Shown: positions 44,393-53,539 of the stretch, piece after piece
Layout of the letters: each line of letters opens with the position of its first letter
Numbering within the stretch: position 1 is the first letter of the stretch
Source of the DNA: Streptomyces sp. QL37
GTDB taxonomy: Bacteria; Actinomycetota; Actinomycetes; Streptomycetales; Streptomycetaceae
Assembly: GCF_002941025.1 (NCBI RefSeq)
Contig: NZ_PTJS01000001.1
Location: 8,065,678-8,129,677 of the forward strand
Length of the DNA: 64,000 bases
Direction of reading: 5' to 3'
Translations under genes and position numbers: made by a program
Notes under the pieces: generated by a model
Database searches by the model: none
What the model saw: only the letters and a program-made list of their open reading frames with translations
Told to the model about the DNA's origin: nothing

Positions 44393-44962
44393 ATGGCACG
44401 AGCAGGGCTGACCGCAGAACGCCTGACGCGGGCCGGAGCGGACATGGCCGACGAGGTCGGCTTCGACAACGTGACCGTCGCGGCACTCGCCCGGCAGTTC
44501 GGCGTCAAGGACGCGAGCCTCTACTCGCATCTGAAGAACTCCCAGGACCTCAGGACGAGGATCGCCCTGCTGGCCCTGGCGGAACTCGCCGACCGTGTCG
44601 CCGCCGCTCTGGCGGGGCGGGCCGGCAAGGACGCACTGGAGGCGTTCGCGAACGCCTACCGCGACTACGCCCGGGAGCACCCCGGCCGCTACGCCGCAGC
44701 GCAGCTCCGGCTCAGCCCCGAGGCGGCCGCCGCCAGTGCCGGCGCGAGGCATTCCCAGATGACCCGGGCGGTCCTGCGCGGCTACGACCTCACGGAGCCC
44801 GACCAGACACATGCGGTCCGGCTGCTGGGCAGCGTCTTCCACGGCTACATCAGCCTGGAATCGGGAGGAAGCTTCAGCCACAGCGCCCCCGGCACACAGG
44901 AGACCTGGTCACGGGTCCTGGACGCCCTCGACGCCCTGCTGCGGAACTGGCCCGCACGCTGA
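44393..44962 (+). CDS. TetR-family regulator
   Basis: A 189-aa regulator. The HTH reads ADMADEVGFDNVTVAALARQFGV then KDASLYSHLKNSQDLRTRIA. The C-terminal part (FHGYISLESGGSFSHSAPG) matches the WHG-type TetR C-domain. ATG at 44393 follows GGAAGGGTGACC. It is 51 bp ahead of the SGNH hydrolase on the same strand and probably controls it and itself through the palindrome at 44331-44367. Confidence 0.9.
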   Translation: MARAGLTAERLTRAGADMADEVGFDNVTVAALARQFGVKDASLYSHLKNSQDLRTRIALLALAELADRVAAALAGRAGKDALEAFANAYRDYAREHPGRYAAAQLRLSPEAAAASAGARHSQMTRAVLRGYDLTEPDQTHAVRLLGSVFHGYISLESGGSFSHSAPGTQETWSRVLDALDALLRNWPAR

Positions 44963-45013
44963 ACCCGGCCGGCCCGTCCCGGCCGGACACGTACAACGGA
45001 ACAGGTACGAAGA

Positions 45014-46192
45014 ATGAGCCCCCTGCCCCAGCTGATAACCACACCCCTCACCGGGGACCTCCTGCGCGGCGCCCTCGATGTGGAGCGCACCGAGCACGGT
45101 CTGCTGCCGCACCGGCTGCCCGCCCGTGCGCGCGCCCTGAACGCCGACGGCCAGCTGGCCATGGTGGAGGCCCAGCCCTCCGGGGTGCGCCTTCTGATAC
45201 GTACACGGGCGACCGTCGTGGAGCTGGACACCCTGCCCACCAAGCGGGTGTACGTGGGTGCCCCGCCCCGGCCCGACGGCGTCTACGACCTGCTGATCGA
45301 CGGCCGCCTCGCGGACCAGGCCTCCGTGTCCGGTGGCAACACCCAGACCATCGACATGGCCACCGGATCGGCCGAGGTCCGGCCGGGACCCGTCGGTACC
45401 CTCCGCTTCGACGGTCTGTCCGCCGACCGGAAGGACCTCGAGATCTGGCTGCCGCACGACGAGACCACCGAGCTGGTCGCCCTGCGCACCGACGCACCGG
45501 TCGAGCCGGTGCCGGACCGCGGCCGGCCGGTCTGGCTCCATCACGGCAGCTCGATCAGTCACGGTTCCGATGCCGCGAGCCCCACCACCACCTGGCCCGC
45601 GCTGGCCGCCGCCCACGGCGGGGTGGAGCTGGTCAACCTGGGATTCGGCGGCAGCGCCCTGCTCGACCCGTTCACCGCCCGTGCCCTGCGCGACACACCT
45701 GCCGACCGGATCAGCGTCAAGGTCGGCATCAACCTGGTCAACAAGGACGTGATGCGCCTGCGCGCCTTCACCCCGGCCGTCCACGGCTTCCTCGACACCA
45801 TCCGCGAAGGCCACCCCACCACCCCGCTGCTGGTCGTCTCGCCCATTCTCTGCCCCATCCACGAGGAGACCCCCGGCCCCAGCGCACCGGACCACAGCGC
45901 CCTCAGCGAGGGGAAGCTGAAGTTCAGCGCCGGGGGAGACCCGGCCGAAACGGCGCAGGGAAAGCTGACGCTCAGCATCATCAGGGACGAACTCGCCCGC
46001 ATCGTCGAGCAGCGGACTGCCGAGGACCCGAACCTGTACTACCTCGACGGCCGCGAACTCTACGGCGAGGCGGATTCCGCCGAGCTGCCGCTTCCCGACG
46101 CCCTGCACCCCGACGCGGCCACGCACCGCCGCATCGGCGAACGCTTCGCCGGGCTGGCGTTCCGTGCGGGCGGTCCGCTCGCCGTCGCCTGA
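45014..46192 (+). CDS. SGNH/GDSL-family hydrolase
   Basis: A 392-aa enzyme with an N-terminal beta-sandwich (about 1-165) and a C-terminal SGNH domain. Block I is WLHHGSSISHGSDA with the nucleophile Ser in GSSI, block II is NLGFGGSALLDPF, block III is KVGINLVNKDV (Asn), and block V is PDALHPDAATHRRIG (Asp and His). It lacks a signal peptide. It is probably an esterase for a small ester or acetylated sugar. No rhamnogalacturonan signature is seen. It is paired with the TetR gene. Confidence 0.88.
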   Translation: MSPLPQLITTPLTGDLLRGALDVERTEHGLLPHRLPARARALNADGQLAMVEAQPSGVRLLIRTRATVVELDTLPTKRVYVGAPPRPDGVYDLLIDGRLADQASVSGGNTQTIDMATGSAEVRPGPVGTLRFDGLSADRKDLEIWLPHDETTELVALRTDAPVEPVPDRGRPVWLHHGSSISHGSDAASPTTTWPALAAAHGGVELVNLGFGGSALLDPFTARALRDTPADRISVKVGINLVNKDVMRLRAFTPAVHGFLDTIREGHPTTPLLVVSPILCPIHEETPGPSAPDHSALSEGKLKFSAGGDPAETAQGKLTLSIIRDELARIVEQRTAEDPNLYYLDGRELYGEADSAELPLPDALHPDAATHRRIGERFAGLAFRAGGPLAVA

Positions 46193-46370
46193 CCGGTCCG
46201 CCGCCAGGCGGCCGTCACGGACGCGGGCGCGGAAGGGCGCGTCGGGGCCAAACAGCCGTGCCACGGGAGAGGGGCGGTTGAGAGCCGGGACACACGCGGG
46301 CATTCTTGAACAAAGGCCCACGTGTGTTCGCGGGCGACCTGCCCAGGCGGGGAGGACGAGTGATGGGTCC

Positions 46371-48536
46371 ATGAGCACAGGTGAGACGGGCAGTGGAGGC
46401 TCACCCGCGGACCACGGCGATCCCACCCGGCCGGCCATGGGTGACAGACGGCCCGCGTACGTACCGTCCGAAGAGGTGCGCTGCCAGATCCTGGAGCAGC
46501 TGGCGGTGCCGGTGGCCTACTTCGGGCGGGACCGGATGCTCGCCATGGCCAATGCCGCGGCCGCCGCTTCGGTCAGCAGGTCCGAGGCGTCGATGATCGG
46601 GCTGCTCCCCGGGGAGATCGAGCCCGGGCTGTTCCTGGAAGGCGGGGAAGGGCTTGCCGAAGCCATCGACCGGGTGCTGAGGACGGGCAAGGGCGAACCC
46701 TACGAGACGCACCTCATGGTGGAGGGCAGCGAACACATCTGGCAGGCCGCCATGTCGCCCGTACTGGACGCCGCGGGTGAGGTCCAGGGCGTGTCCGTCG
46801 TCACACTGGATACGACCGCCCAGTTCTGGGCCCGACGACGCCTGGCCGTGCTGAACAAGGCCAGTATGCGCATCGGCAGCACCCTCGATGTGGGCCGCAC
46901 CGCCGAGGAGTTGGCGGAGCTCGGTATCGAGGACTTCGCCGACTTCGTGACGGTCGATCTGCTCGCCGAGGTGCTGGCGGGCGACGAAGCGCGTTCGGTG
47001 CTGCACCGGGACACGATCTCCTTCCACCGGGTGGCCCAGCGGTCGGTGCTCGGCGGATGCCCGGAGTCGGTCGTCCCGCTGGGCGAGATCCATGAGTACG
47101 ACCGGGACTCCGTGGTGGGGCGCGCCCTGATCGCGGGGGAGCCGTCGCGCCACACGGTCGACGAAGAGGCCCTGCGCCGATGGATGGCGGACGAACCCGC
47201 ACGGACGCGGAGCATGCGCCTGCACAAGATCCATTCGGTACTGGTCGTTCCGCTGCGGGCCCGAGGCGTGACTCTCGGCATCGTGCTGTTCTGCCGCCAC
47301 CGGATCCCCGGGGGCTTCGGCGCCGCGGATCTGCAACTGGCCGCCGAGCTGGTCTCGCGGGCGGCCGTCTGTGTCGACAACGCCCGCCGGTACACCCGCG
47401 AGAGGGCCACGGCCCTCGCCCTGCAGCGCAGCCTGCTGCCGCGCCGGGCTGCGCGTCAGCAGGCCGTCGAGGTCACCGCACGCTATCTCCCGAACACCAG
47501 CGGCGCCGGCATCGGAGGTGACTGGTTCGACGTCATTCCGCTGTCCGGTGCCAGGGTCGCCCTCGTCGTCGGCGACGTGGTCGGGCACGGCCTCCACGCC
47601 TCGGCGACCATGGGCAGGCTCCGTACCGCTGTGCGGACACTCGCCGATGTCGATCTCGCCCCGGAGGAACTGCTCACACAACTCGATGACCTGGTCATGA
47701 CACTCGACCGGGAGGAGCCCGCGGACAGTGCCGACGGTGCGACGGTCGCCGGTGCTACCTGCCTCTACGCCGTGTACGACCCGGCGGCCGGCTGCTGCAC
47801 GCTGGCCAGGGCGGGCCACCCCGAGCCGATGCTGGTCCGCCCCGACGGCACCGTCGAGCAGCTGACACTGCCTTCCGGCCCGCCGCTCGGTGTGGGTGGC
47901 GTGGCTTTCGAGGCGGCCGACTTCGATCTCCCGGAAGGCAGCCGGCTGGCCCTCTACACGGACGGTCTGATCGAGACGGCGGGAGGGGACATCGACGCCG
48001 CCCTCGCCGAGCTGCGTTCCCTGCTCGGCCGCCCCGCGCACTCCCTCGAAGGGCTCTGCGACACGGTCATGGACGCACTGGTGCCCGAGCAGCCCGACGA
48101 CGACGTCGCACTGCTGCTGGCCAGGACCCGGCGCCTGGACGCTGGCCACTACGCCTCATGGGACCTGGTCGCGGATCCGGCCGTCGTGTCGAACGCCCGC
48201 AAACGCGCCTCCGCGCAACTGAGGGCATGGGGCCTGGACGACGCCGTGTTCACCACCGAACTGGTCGTCAGCGAACTGGTCACCAACGCCATCCGTTACG
48301 GGGGCGATCCGATCCGACTCCGCCTCATCCGGGACACCGCGCTCATCTGCGAGGTCTTCGACGGCAGCAGCACCGCCCCGCATCTGCGCCGCGCCCGGAT
48401 CTTCGACGAGGGCGGACGCGGCCTCCTGCTCGTGGCGAGTCTCACCGAGCGCTGGGGCACCCGCTACACCAGCACGGGCAAGACGATCTGGGCCGAACAG
48501 CCGCTGCCGGACGCGGGGGATGCCGACCTGGTCTGA
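46371..48536 (+). CDS. PAS-GAF-SpoIIE phosphatase with C-terminal HATPase domain
   Basis: A 721-aa multidomain signalling protein: PAS (about 25-145), GAF (150-345, FADFVTVDLLAEVLAGDE), PP2C/SpoIIE phosphatase (360-580, GIGGDWFDVIPLSGARVALVVGD in pieces, GHGLHASATMGRLR, ARAGHPEPMLVRP, LYTDGLIETAGGD, PDDDVALLL) and HATPase_c of the anti-sigma type (600-705, TELVVSELVTNAIRYGG, DEGGRGLLLVASL). It combines the phosphatase and kinase functions of partner switching in one chain, as in several Streptomyces regulators such as OsaC. ATG 46371 is the best start; its ribosome site is not clear. Confidence 0.93.
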   Translation: MSTGETGSGGSPADHGDPTRPAMGDRRPAYVPSEEVRCQILEQLAVPVAYFGRDRMLAMANAAAAASVSRSEASMIGLLPGEIEPGLFLEGGEGLAEAIDRVLRTGKGEPYETHLMVEGSEHIWQAAMSPVLDAAGEVQGVSVVTLDTTAQFWARRRLAVLNKASMRIGSTLDVGRTAEELAELGIEDFADFVTVDLLAEVLAGDEARSVLHRDTISFHRVAQRSVLGGCPESVVPLGEIHEYDRDSVVGRALIAGEPSRHTVDEEALRRWMADEPARTRSMRLHKIHSVLVVPLRARGVTLGIVLFCRHRIPGGFGAADLQLAAELVSRAAVCVDNARRYTRERATALALQRSLLPRRAARQQAVEVTARYLPNTSGAGIGGDWFDVIPLSGARVALVVGDVVGHGLHASATMGRLRTAVRTLADVDLAPEELLTQLDDLVMTLDREEPADSADGATVAGATCLYAVYDPAAGCCTLARAGHPEPMLVRPDGTVEQLTLPSGPPLGVGGVAFEAADFDLPEGSRLALYTDGLIETAGGDIDAALAELRSLLGRPAHSLEGLCDTVMDALVPEQPDDDVALLLARTRRLDAGHYASWDLVADPAVVSNARKRASAQLRAWGLDDAVFTTELVVSELVTNAIRYGGDPIRLRLIRDTALICEVFDGSSTAPHLRRARIFDEGGRGLLLVASLTERWGTRYTSTGKTIWAEQPLPDAGDADLV

Positions 48537-48677
48537 AACCGGTCGGCGGCACGTGCGGACCCGGCCCGGACTCCAGGGAATCGGCTTGCACGGCAGCATG
48601 ATGTTCTACTGCATGGAATGACACTGCGCCTGGCTGATCCGTACGAGGGCCTCCGGCGGCGAGCGAACGAGGCTGCG

Positions 48678-49058
48678 ATGAGTGAACCGACGAAGCCCGA
48701 GATCGACCTTCCGGAGGGTGACGCTCCGACCGAGCTGACCATCCGCGACCTGGTCGTCGGGGACGGGCTCGAGGCGAAGCCGGGCAGGGTCGTCCAGGTT
48801 CACTACGTCGGGGTCACCTTCGAGTCCGGGAAGGAATTCGACACCTCCTGGGACCGGGGCCGGACGTTCAAGTTCGCCGTGGGCGGTGGCAAGGTCATCA
48901 AGGGGTGGGACCGCGGGGTCAGAGGAATGAGGGTCGGTGGCCGGCGCGAGATCATCGTTCCCCCGCGCCTCGGCTACGGCGACCAGTCACCCTCCCCGTC
49001 GATCCCGGCGGGCTCGACACTCGTCTTCGTGGTGGACCTGCTCTCCGTCGCGGTCTGA
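48678..49058 (+). CDS. FKBP-type peptidyl-prolyl cis-trans isomerase
   Basis: A 126-aa protein that is almost entirely one FKBP domain. It has VVQVHYVGVTFESGKEFDTSW, the active-site VIKGWDRGVRGMRVGGRREI (Trp floor) and LGYGDQSPSPSIPAGSTLVFVVDLL split at the flap. It should catalyse prolyl isomerisation in the cytoplasm; there is no signal peptide. ATG at 48678 follows GAGG at good spacing. The frame is open back to 48618, but that would add residues unlike the family. Confidence 0.93.
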   Translation: MSEPTKPEIDLPEGDAPTELTIRDLVVGDGLEAKPGRVVQVHYVGVTFESGKEFDTSWDRGRTFKFAVGGGKVIKGWDRGVRGMRVGGRREIIVPPRLGYGDQSPSPSIPAGSTLVFVVDLLSVAV

Positions 49059-49172
49059 GGAAACCTGCCAGGCCTCTCCGCTCCGGACCAAGGCCTGGCG
49101 ACACCTGTCGACCGGTCACGAATCATTCGCGTGGCGGCCTCGCGCCGTGGAAGGCATGACAGGATCGCTGTC

Positions 49173-50030
49173 ATGTCCCTCAGCGTTCCCCGCCTCCGGA
49201 TCGGCTCGACCGAGATCTTCGCCCTCGCCGACGGCGAGGGGCCGTTCTTCTCCCCGCGCGCCGAGGCCTTCCCCGAGGCCACGGACGCGCAGTGGGCCGA
49301 GGCCGACCGCTACGACCCCGGCGCGGTCGACGCCGAGGGCCGCTGGCGGCTGAAGTTCCGTGCGTACGCCATCCGCGGTGACGAGGGCCTCACCGTCGTG
49401 GACGCCGGGATCGGTCCGGCGGACAGCCCGGCCGGCTCGTGGGCGCCCGTGCCCGGTGTGCTTCCGGAGTCGCTCGCCGCCGCGGGCATCGACCCGGCCG
49501 AAGTCGACACCGTGGTGCTCACACATCTGCACACCGACCACGTCGGGTGGGCGGTCGTGACCGAGGCGGCCGTCCCGTCAGCGGGCGGCGCGGTGGACGG
49601 CAACGCTTCGACCGGCGGTCGTCGCCCCTATTTCCCGAACGCCGAATACCTGCTCCAGCGGGCCGAGTTCGACGCCATCGACTCGCTCAACCCGCAGCTG
49701 CGCGAGACCCTCACCGACCCGCTCGCGGCCGCCGGCCGGCTGCGGCTCCTCGACGGGGACACGCCGCTGCGCGCCGGGCGCGCGGTCGCCACGCCCGGTC
49801 ACACGCCCGGACACCAGAGCGTGCTGGTCGCCGGCGGGCGCGAGTCGGCGCTCGTCACCGGCGACCTCCTGGTGCACGCGCTCCAGCTGCTCCACCCGGA
49901 GCTCGCCTACGCGCACGAGGCCGACCCCGAGGCGGCCAGGCGATCGAGGGAGCGCATGCTCGCCCGCGAAGGCGCCCTTGCGCTGCACCTGGCGACACCG
50001 CACTTGACGGAGCCGTTCCTCCCGGTGTGA
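49173..50030 (+). CDS. Metallo-beta-lactamase-fold hydrolase
   Basis: A 285-aa MBL-fold enzyme. Metal ligands are in VVLTHLHTDHVGWAV (HxHxDH), RAVATPGHTPGHQSVLV (His), LVTGDLLVHALQL (Asp) and HLATPHL (final His). An acidic N-terminal segment (LADGEGPFFSPRAEAFPEA) is typical of the AHL-lactonase-like group found in Streptomyces. The substrate may be a lactone or ester. ATG 49173 is preferred over an upstream ATG at 49131. Confidence 0.9.
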   Translation: MSLSVPRLRIGSTEIFALADGEGPFFSPRAEAFPEATDAQWAEADRYDPGAVDAEGRWRLKFRAYAIRGDEGLTVVDAGIGPADSPAGSWAPVPGVLPESLAAAGIDPAEVDTVVLTHLHTDHVGWAVVTEAAVPSAGGAVDGNASTGGRRPYFPNAEYLLQRAEFDAIDSLNPQLRETLTDPLAAAGRLRLLDGDTPLRAGRAVATPGHTPGHQSVLVAGGRESALVTGDLLVHALQLLHPELAYAHEADPEAARRSRERMLAREGALALHLATPHLTEPFLPV

Positions 50031-50059
50031 TCGCGGGCGGCCGGTGACGACGGCTCCGG

Positions 50060-50656
50060 TCATGCCCGCTCACGCATCACGCCCGCGAGGACCGTGGCCA
50101 CCATCCTGTGGACGGCGTCGGCATCGGGTGAGGGGTTGTCCCGGTCGGCGAACAACAGATGACCGGCCCCGATCAGGGTGGGGGCGAGCGTGTCGACGTC
50201 GGCATCCGCGTCGATACGGCCCAGGTCGCGTTCGGCGGAGAGGTAGGTGGCGACCGTCGTCACCCCCTCCGACAGGACAGGGACGCCGGCCGGCCAGGTC
50301 CGGCGCAGTCTGGCGCGCAGCTCGTCGCGGAAAGTGATGAGAGGGATGATCGCCACGGCGACCGAACCGAACAGGGACGTCAGCGCGGAGGTGAGGTTGC
50401 CCGTGACGGTGCCGGTCCCCGCGGAGTCCCGCAGGGCGGCCGCCTGCGTTTCCATCTCGCCGGCCCGTTCCAGGACCAGTGCCGCGAGGAAGGTGTCGAA
50501 GTCGGTGAAGTGGCGGTGCAGAACCCCCTTGGCGCACCCTGCCTCCGTGGTGACCGCCCGGCTGGTCAGCGCACTCGGCCCGTCCCTGAGCAGGACACGC
50601 TCCGCGGCATCGAACAGCTGTTGACGCGCGTCGTGGATGTGTACCCCTGTCGGCAT
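50060..50656 (-). CDS. TetR-family regulator
   Basis: A 198-aa regulator. The HTH reads RQQLFDAAERVLLRDGPSAL then TSRAVTTEAGCAKGVLHRHF, a standard TetR domain. The C-terminal part is a hydrophobic ligand-binding domain. ATG 50656 is preferred; an upstream start at 50707 would overlap the operators. It is divergent from the methyltransferase, with twin palindromes between, so it almost certainly represses that gene. Confidence 0.9.
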   Translation of the reverse strand: MPTGVHIHDARQQLFDAAERVLLRDGPSALTSRAVTTEAGCAKGVLHRHFTDFDTFLAALVLERAGEMETQAAALRDSAGTGTVTGNLTSALTSLFGSVAVAIIPLITFRDELRARLRRTWPAGVPVLSEGVTTVATYLSAERDLGRIDADADVDTLAPTLIGAGHLLFADRDNPSPDADAVHRMVATVLAGVMRERA

Positions 50657-50683
50657 CGTGCGCCCCGCTTCGCGTCCGGTCCA

Positions 50684-50728
50684 TTGAATGAGTGGGCATG
50701 CGCCCACTAGAGTGGGCGCATGCCCACT
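50684..50728. promoter_or_regulatory. Twin TetR operators embedded in a promoter for a leaderless mRNA
   Basis: Two 18-bp palindromes, AGTGGGC-ATGC-GCCCACT (50691-50708) and AGTGGGC-GCAT-GCCCACT (50711-50728), are separated by 2 bp and are also inverted copies of each other. On the plus strand TTGAAT (50684-50689) and TAGAGT (50708-50713) are 18 bp apart. The start codon at 50720 is 6 bases past the -10, as in leaderless transcripts. The first palindrome fills the spacer and the second covers the transcription start. Confidence 0.75.
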
Positions 50729-51547
50729 CTACCGAAGAAGCAGTCAGCGCCTTCCGGGGGCGAGCCCCATCGGGCCCGGGAGGTGGCGGAGTCGTTCGGC
50801 ATGGACGCCGAGCGCTACGACCGGGCCCGCCCTCCTTACCCCGAAGCCCTGGTGCGGGCCGTGATGGCCGGCTGCCCCGGCACCCGCGTCCTCGATGTCG
50901 GCTGCGGCACCGGCATCGGCGCAAGGCAGTTCCGGGCGGCCGGCTGCGCCGTGCTCGGCGTCGACCCCGACGCGCGGATGGCGGGCGTGGCGCGGCACAG
51001 CGGCATCGAGGTCGAGGTGGCGACACTGGAGGCCTGGGATCCGGGCGCCCGCAGGTTCGACATGGTCGTCGCCGGGCAGGCCTGGCACTGGATCGACCCG
51101 GTCGCCGGCGCGGCCAAGGCCGCGCAGGTGCTGCGGCCCGGCGGGCGGCTGGCGGCGTTCTGGCATGTCTTCGAGCCCCCGCCCGAGGTGGCGGACGCCT
51201 TCGTGGCGGCTTACCGGCGGGAGGTGCCCGATTCGCCGTTCAGCCGGCCGGTGGCCGAGCGGTCCGGGGGTGCGTACGAGGCGATCCTGGACAGGGCCGC
51301 CGACGGGATCCGTGAGGCGGGCGGCTTCGGTGACGCCCAGCGGTGGCGCTTCGACTGGGAGCGGACCTATACCCGGGACGAATGGCTGGACCTGCTGCCC
51401 ACCCAAGGTCCCCTCACCCGGCTTCCGGCGGAACCGCTGGCGAAGGTGCTGGCGGAGGTGGGCGCCGCGATCGACGCGATGGGCGGCGGTTTCACGATGT
51501 CCTCCACCACGGTGGCGGTCGGCGCCGTCCGCGTCGGGACCGCCTGA
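50720..51547 (+). CDS. SAM-dependent methyltransferase (class I), TetR-controlled
   Basis: A 275-aa enzyme. FGMDAERYDRARPPYPEAL is the typical N-terminal motif, the SAM-binding loop is TRVLDVGCGTGIGARQF, and the acidic residue that follows is in AVLGVDPDARMAGVA. MVVAGQAWHWIDPVAGA is the post-II motif. The start codon at 50720 lies inside an operator and has no ribosome site, which fits a leaderless message; ATG 50801 is a fallback. The substrate is unknown. Repression by the divergent TetR suggests induction by a small molecule, perhaps the methyl acceptor. Confidence 0.9.
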   Translation: MPTLPKKQSAPSGGEPHRAREVAESFGMDAERYDRARPPYPEALVRAVMAGCPGTRVLDVGCGTGIGARQFRAAGCAVLGVDPDARMAGVARHSGIEVEVATLEAWDPGARRFDMVVAGQAWHWIDPVAGAAKAAQVLRPGGRLAAFWHVFEPPPEVADAFVAAYRREVPDSPFSRPVAERSGGAYEAILDRAADGIREAGGFGDAQRWRFDWERTYTRDEWLDLLPTQGPLTRLPAEPLAKVLAEVGAAIDAMGGGFTMSSTTVAVGAVRVGTA

Positions 51548-51564
51548 CGGGGCCGTGGCGGAGA

Positions 51565-51593
51565 CTCCCGGTGCCGCCTCGTGACACCGGGAG
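51565..51593. terminator. Terminator between convergent methyltransferase and gap genes
   Basis: CTCCCGGTG and CACCGGGAG form a perfect 9-bp stem with an 11-base loop, 18 bp after the methyltransferase stop and 21 bp before the end of the gap gene. Confidence 0.6.
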
Positions 51594-51613
51594 CCGTCGG
51601 GCCTTCCGTTCGG

Positions 51614-53059
51614 TCAGACCGCCGGTGCCGGGTAGGTCGGGTACTCGACCCCGGAGACGTGCTGAACGACCCGGACGACCTGGGAGGAGTAGCCGAACTC
51701 GTTGTCGTACCAGAGGTAGAGGATCGCGTTGTCGCCCTCGACCTTGGTCGCCCCGGCGTCGACGATCGAGGCGTGGCGTGAGCCGATGAAGTCGCTCGAG
51801 ACCGCGTCGGGAGCGGTGATGAAGTCGATCTGGCGCCTGAGTGGCGAGGTCAGCGACACGTTGCGGAGGTAGTCGAGGACCTCCTCGCGGTTGGTGCCGC
51901 GCGCGAGCTGCAGGTTCAGGATGGCGATCGAGACGTCCGGCACCGGGACCCGGATGGAGCTGCCGGTGATCTTCGCGTCGAGGTCGGGCAGCGCCTTGGT
52001 GACGGCGGAGGCGGCGCCCGTCTCGGTGATGACCATGTTGAGCGGCGCGGAGCGGCCCCGGCGGTCCGAGTTGTGGTAGTTGTCCAGCAGGTTCTGGTCG
52101 TTGGTGAACGAGTGGACCGTCTCCACATGGCCGCGCAGCACGCCGTACTCGTCCGCCATCGCCTTCAGCGGCGGGACGATCGCGTTGGTGGTGCAGGAGG
52201 CGCAGGAGATGATCTGCTCGTCCGGCTTGATCGTGTCGTGGTTCACCCCGTGCACGATGTTGGGGACATCGCCCTTGCCGGGCGCCGTCAGGACGACCTT
52301 CGCGATGCCGGGGCGCAGGTGCTTGGACAGCCCCTCGCGGTCGCGCCAGCGGCCCGTGTTGTCGATGAGGATGGCGTCCTTGATGCCGTGCGCCGTGTAG
52401 TCGACCGCCGTCGGGTCGTCGGAGTAGATCACCTGGATCTCGTTGCCGTTGGCGATGATCCGGCTGTTCGCCTCGTCGACGGTGATCGTGCCCTGGAACT
52501 GGCCGTGGATGGAGTCGCGGCGCAGCAGCGAGGCGCGCTTCACGATGTCCTGCCCTGCGCCCTGGCGTACGACGATGGCGCGCAGCCGCAGGCCGTTGCC
52601 GGAGCCGGTCTTCTCGATGAGCAGGCGGGCCAGGAGGCGGCCGATGCGGCCGAACCCGTAGAGGACCACGTCGCGCGCCTCGCGGCGCTCCGTCTTGTTG
52701 GCGCCGGTGGCGCCGGCCACGGCCTCGGCGGTGAAGTCGCCCACGGACAGGCCGCGGTCGTCCGTCCGGTACGTCGAGGCGAGCATGCCCAGATCGATCT
52801 GCGACGGGCCGAGGTCCAGCGCCATGAGGGCGTGCAGGAACGGCAGCGTCTCGGTGACCGAGAGCTCCTCGCCGGCTATCTGCCGGGCGAACCGGTGGGT
52901 CTTGAGGATGCTGACCACCGACTTGTTCACCAGGGAGCGGCTGTGGAGCAGGATCGTGACATCCCGCTCCCGGTGCAGCTTCCCGATGATCGGGATCATC
53001 GACTCCGCGATCTCCTCACGGGTCTTCCAATTGGTGAACGAGTCCTCGGTGGCAGTCAC
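51614..53059 (-). CDS. gap: Glyceraldehyde-3-phosphate dehydrogenase, long form
   Basis: A 481-aa GAPDH. The catalytic core starts with the NAD motif VLYGFGRIGRLLARLLIEK near residue 130. The active Cys is in ISCASCTTNAIVPPL, and the phosphate-binding residues are in the SGAASAV-like TGAASAVTKALPDL and conserved WYDNEFGYSSQVV. The N-terminal extension of about 125 aa is typical of the second GAPDH type in Streptomyces. It oxidises GAP in glycolysis or acts in gluconeogenesis. GTG at 53059 has only a weak GGA. The upstream region carries decayed sulfatase DNA. Confidence 0.95.
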   Translation of the reverse strand: MTATEDSFTNWKTREEIAESMIPIIGKLHRERDVTILLHSRSLVNKSVVSILKTHRFARQIAGEELSVTETLPFLHALMALDLGPSQIDLGMLASTYRTDDRGLSVGDFTAEAVAGATGANKTERREARDVVLYGFGRIGRLLARLLIEKTGSGNGLRLRAIVVRQGAGQDIVKRASLLRRDSIHGQFQGTITVDEANSRIIANGNEIQVIYSDDPTAVDYTAHGIKDAILIDNTGRWRDREGLSKHLRPGIAKVVLTAPGKGDVPNIVHGVNHDTIKPDEQIISCASCTTNAIVPPLKAMADEYGVLRGHVETVHSFTNDQNLLDNYHNSDRRGRSAPLNMVITETGAASAVTKALPDLDAKITGSSIRVPVPDVSIAILNLQLARGTNREEVLDYLRNVSLTSPLRRQIDFITAPDAVSSDFIGSRHASIVDAGATKVEGDNAILYLWYDNEFGYSSQVVRVVQHVSGVEYPTYPAPAV

Positions 53060-53113
53060 AAGTCCATCTTTCGAGCTAGGCGGTGCTCATATGTTAACCG
53101 CACCGGATTTTGA

Positions 53114-53538
53114 TCACGCACTAGGTGCCGCCATCGGGCTCGTCCCGCTCGGATTGATGTGCCCTGGTCGGTGGAACGGCGCGTCGCGCGGCCGGCCGAT
53201 CCGCTCGTCGGCCCGCCTGGTCCGGCCCAGGTGCCCGGCGAGATGGCGGTGCGCGCCGTTCTGTGGAGTGCCCGGTGCGAGAGCCGCCAGGTCCGGCGGG
53301 AGCCAGGCGCCCCGTAGCGCTCGCGATGGCCCGTGCCTGCCGGGCAGTCGTCGGTGGGGTTCTGGTGATGGGGCGCCGGCAGGGGGACGAAGAGCAGACA
53401 GGGGCGGTCGTGGTGGTCGGCCACGAAGCGGATGGCGGCGTCGACCGGGGCGTCCCAGCGGTACCCGGGAGGCCGGGCCGGTTCCCCGTCCCTGTCGTAC
53501 ACCACCGTCCGGCAGGCATCCGAGGTGAACTCCAGGCG
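53114..53538 (-). pseudogene. Sulfatase remnant, frameshifted (minus strand)
   Basis: Pieces of a sulfatase appear in two frames. One frame gives AIRFVADHHDRPCLLFVPLP then APHHQNPTDD, and another continues AWLPPDLAALAPGTPQNGAH then RHLAGHLGRTRRADERIGR. Together they correspond to the central part of sulfatases that read HQN..YPAP..W.PPDLAAL and HL.GYWG.V.R.DEA.GR. N-terminal catalytic CxPxR and C-terminal parts are missing. It is upstream of the gap gene on the same strand and cannot encode a working enzyme. Confidence 0.65.
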
Positions 53539-53539
53539 G

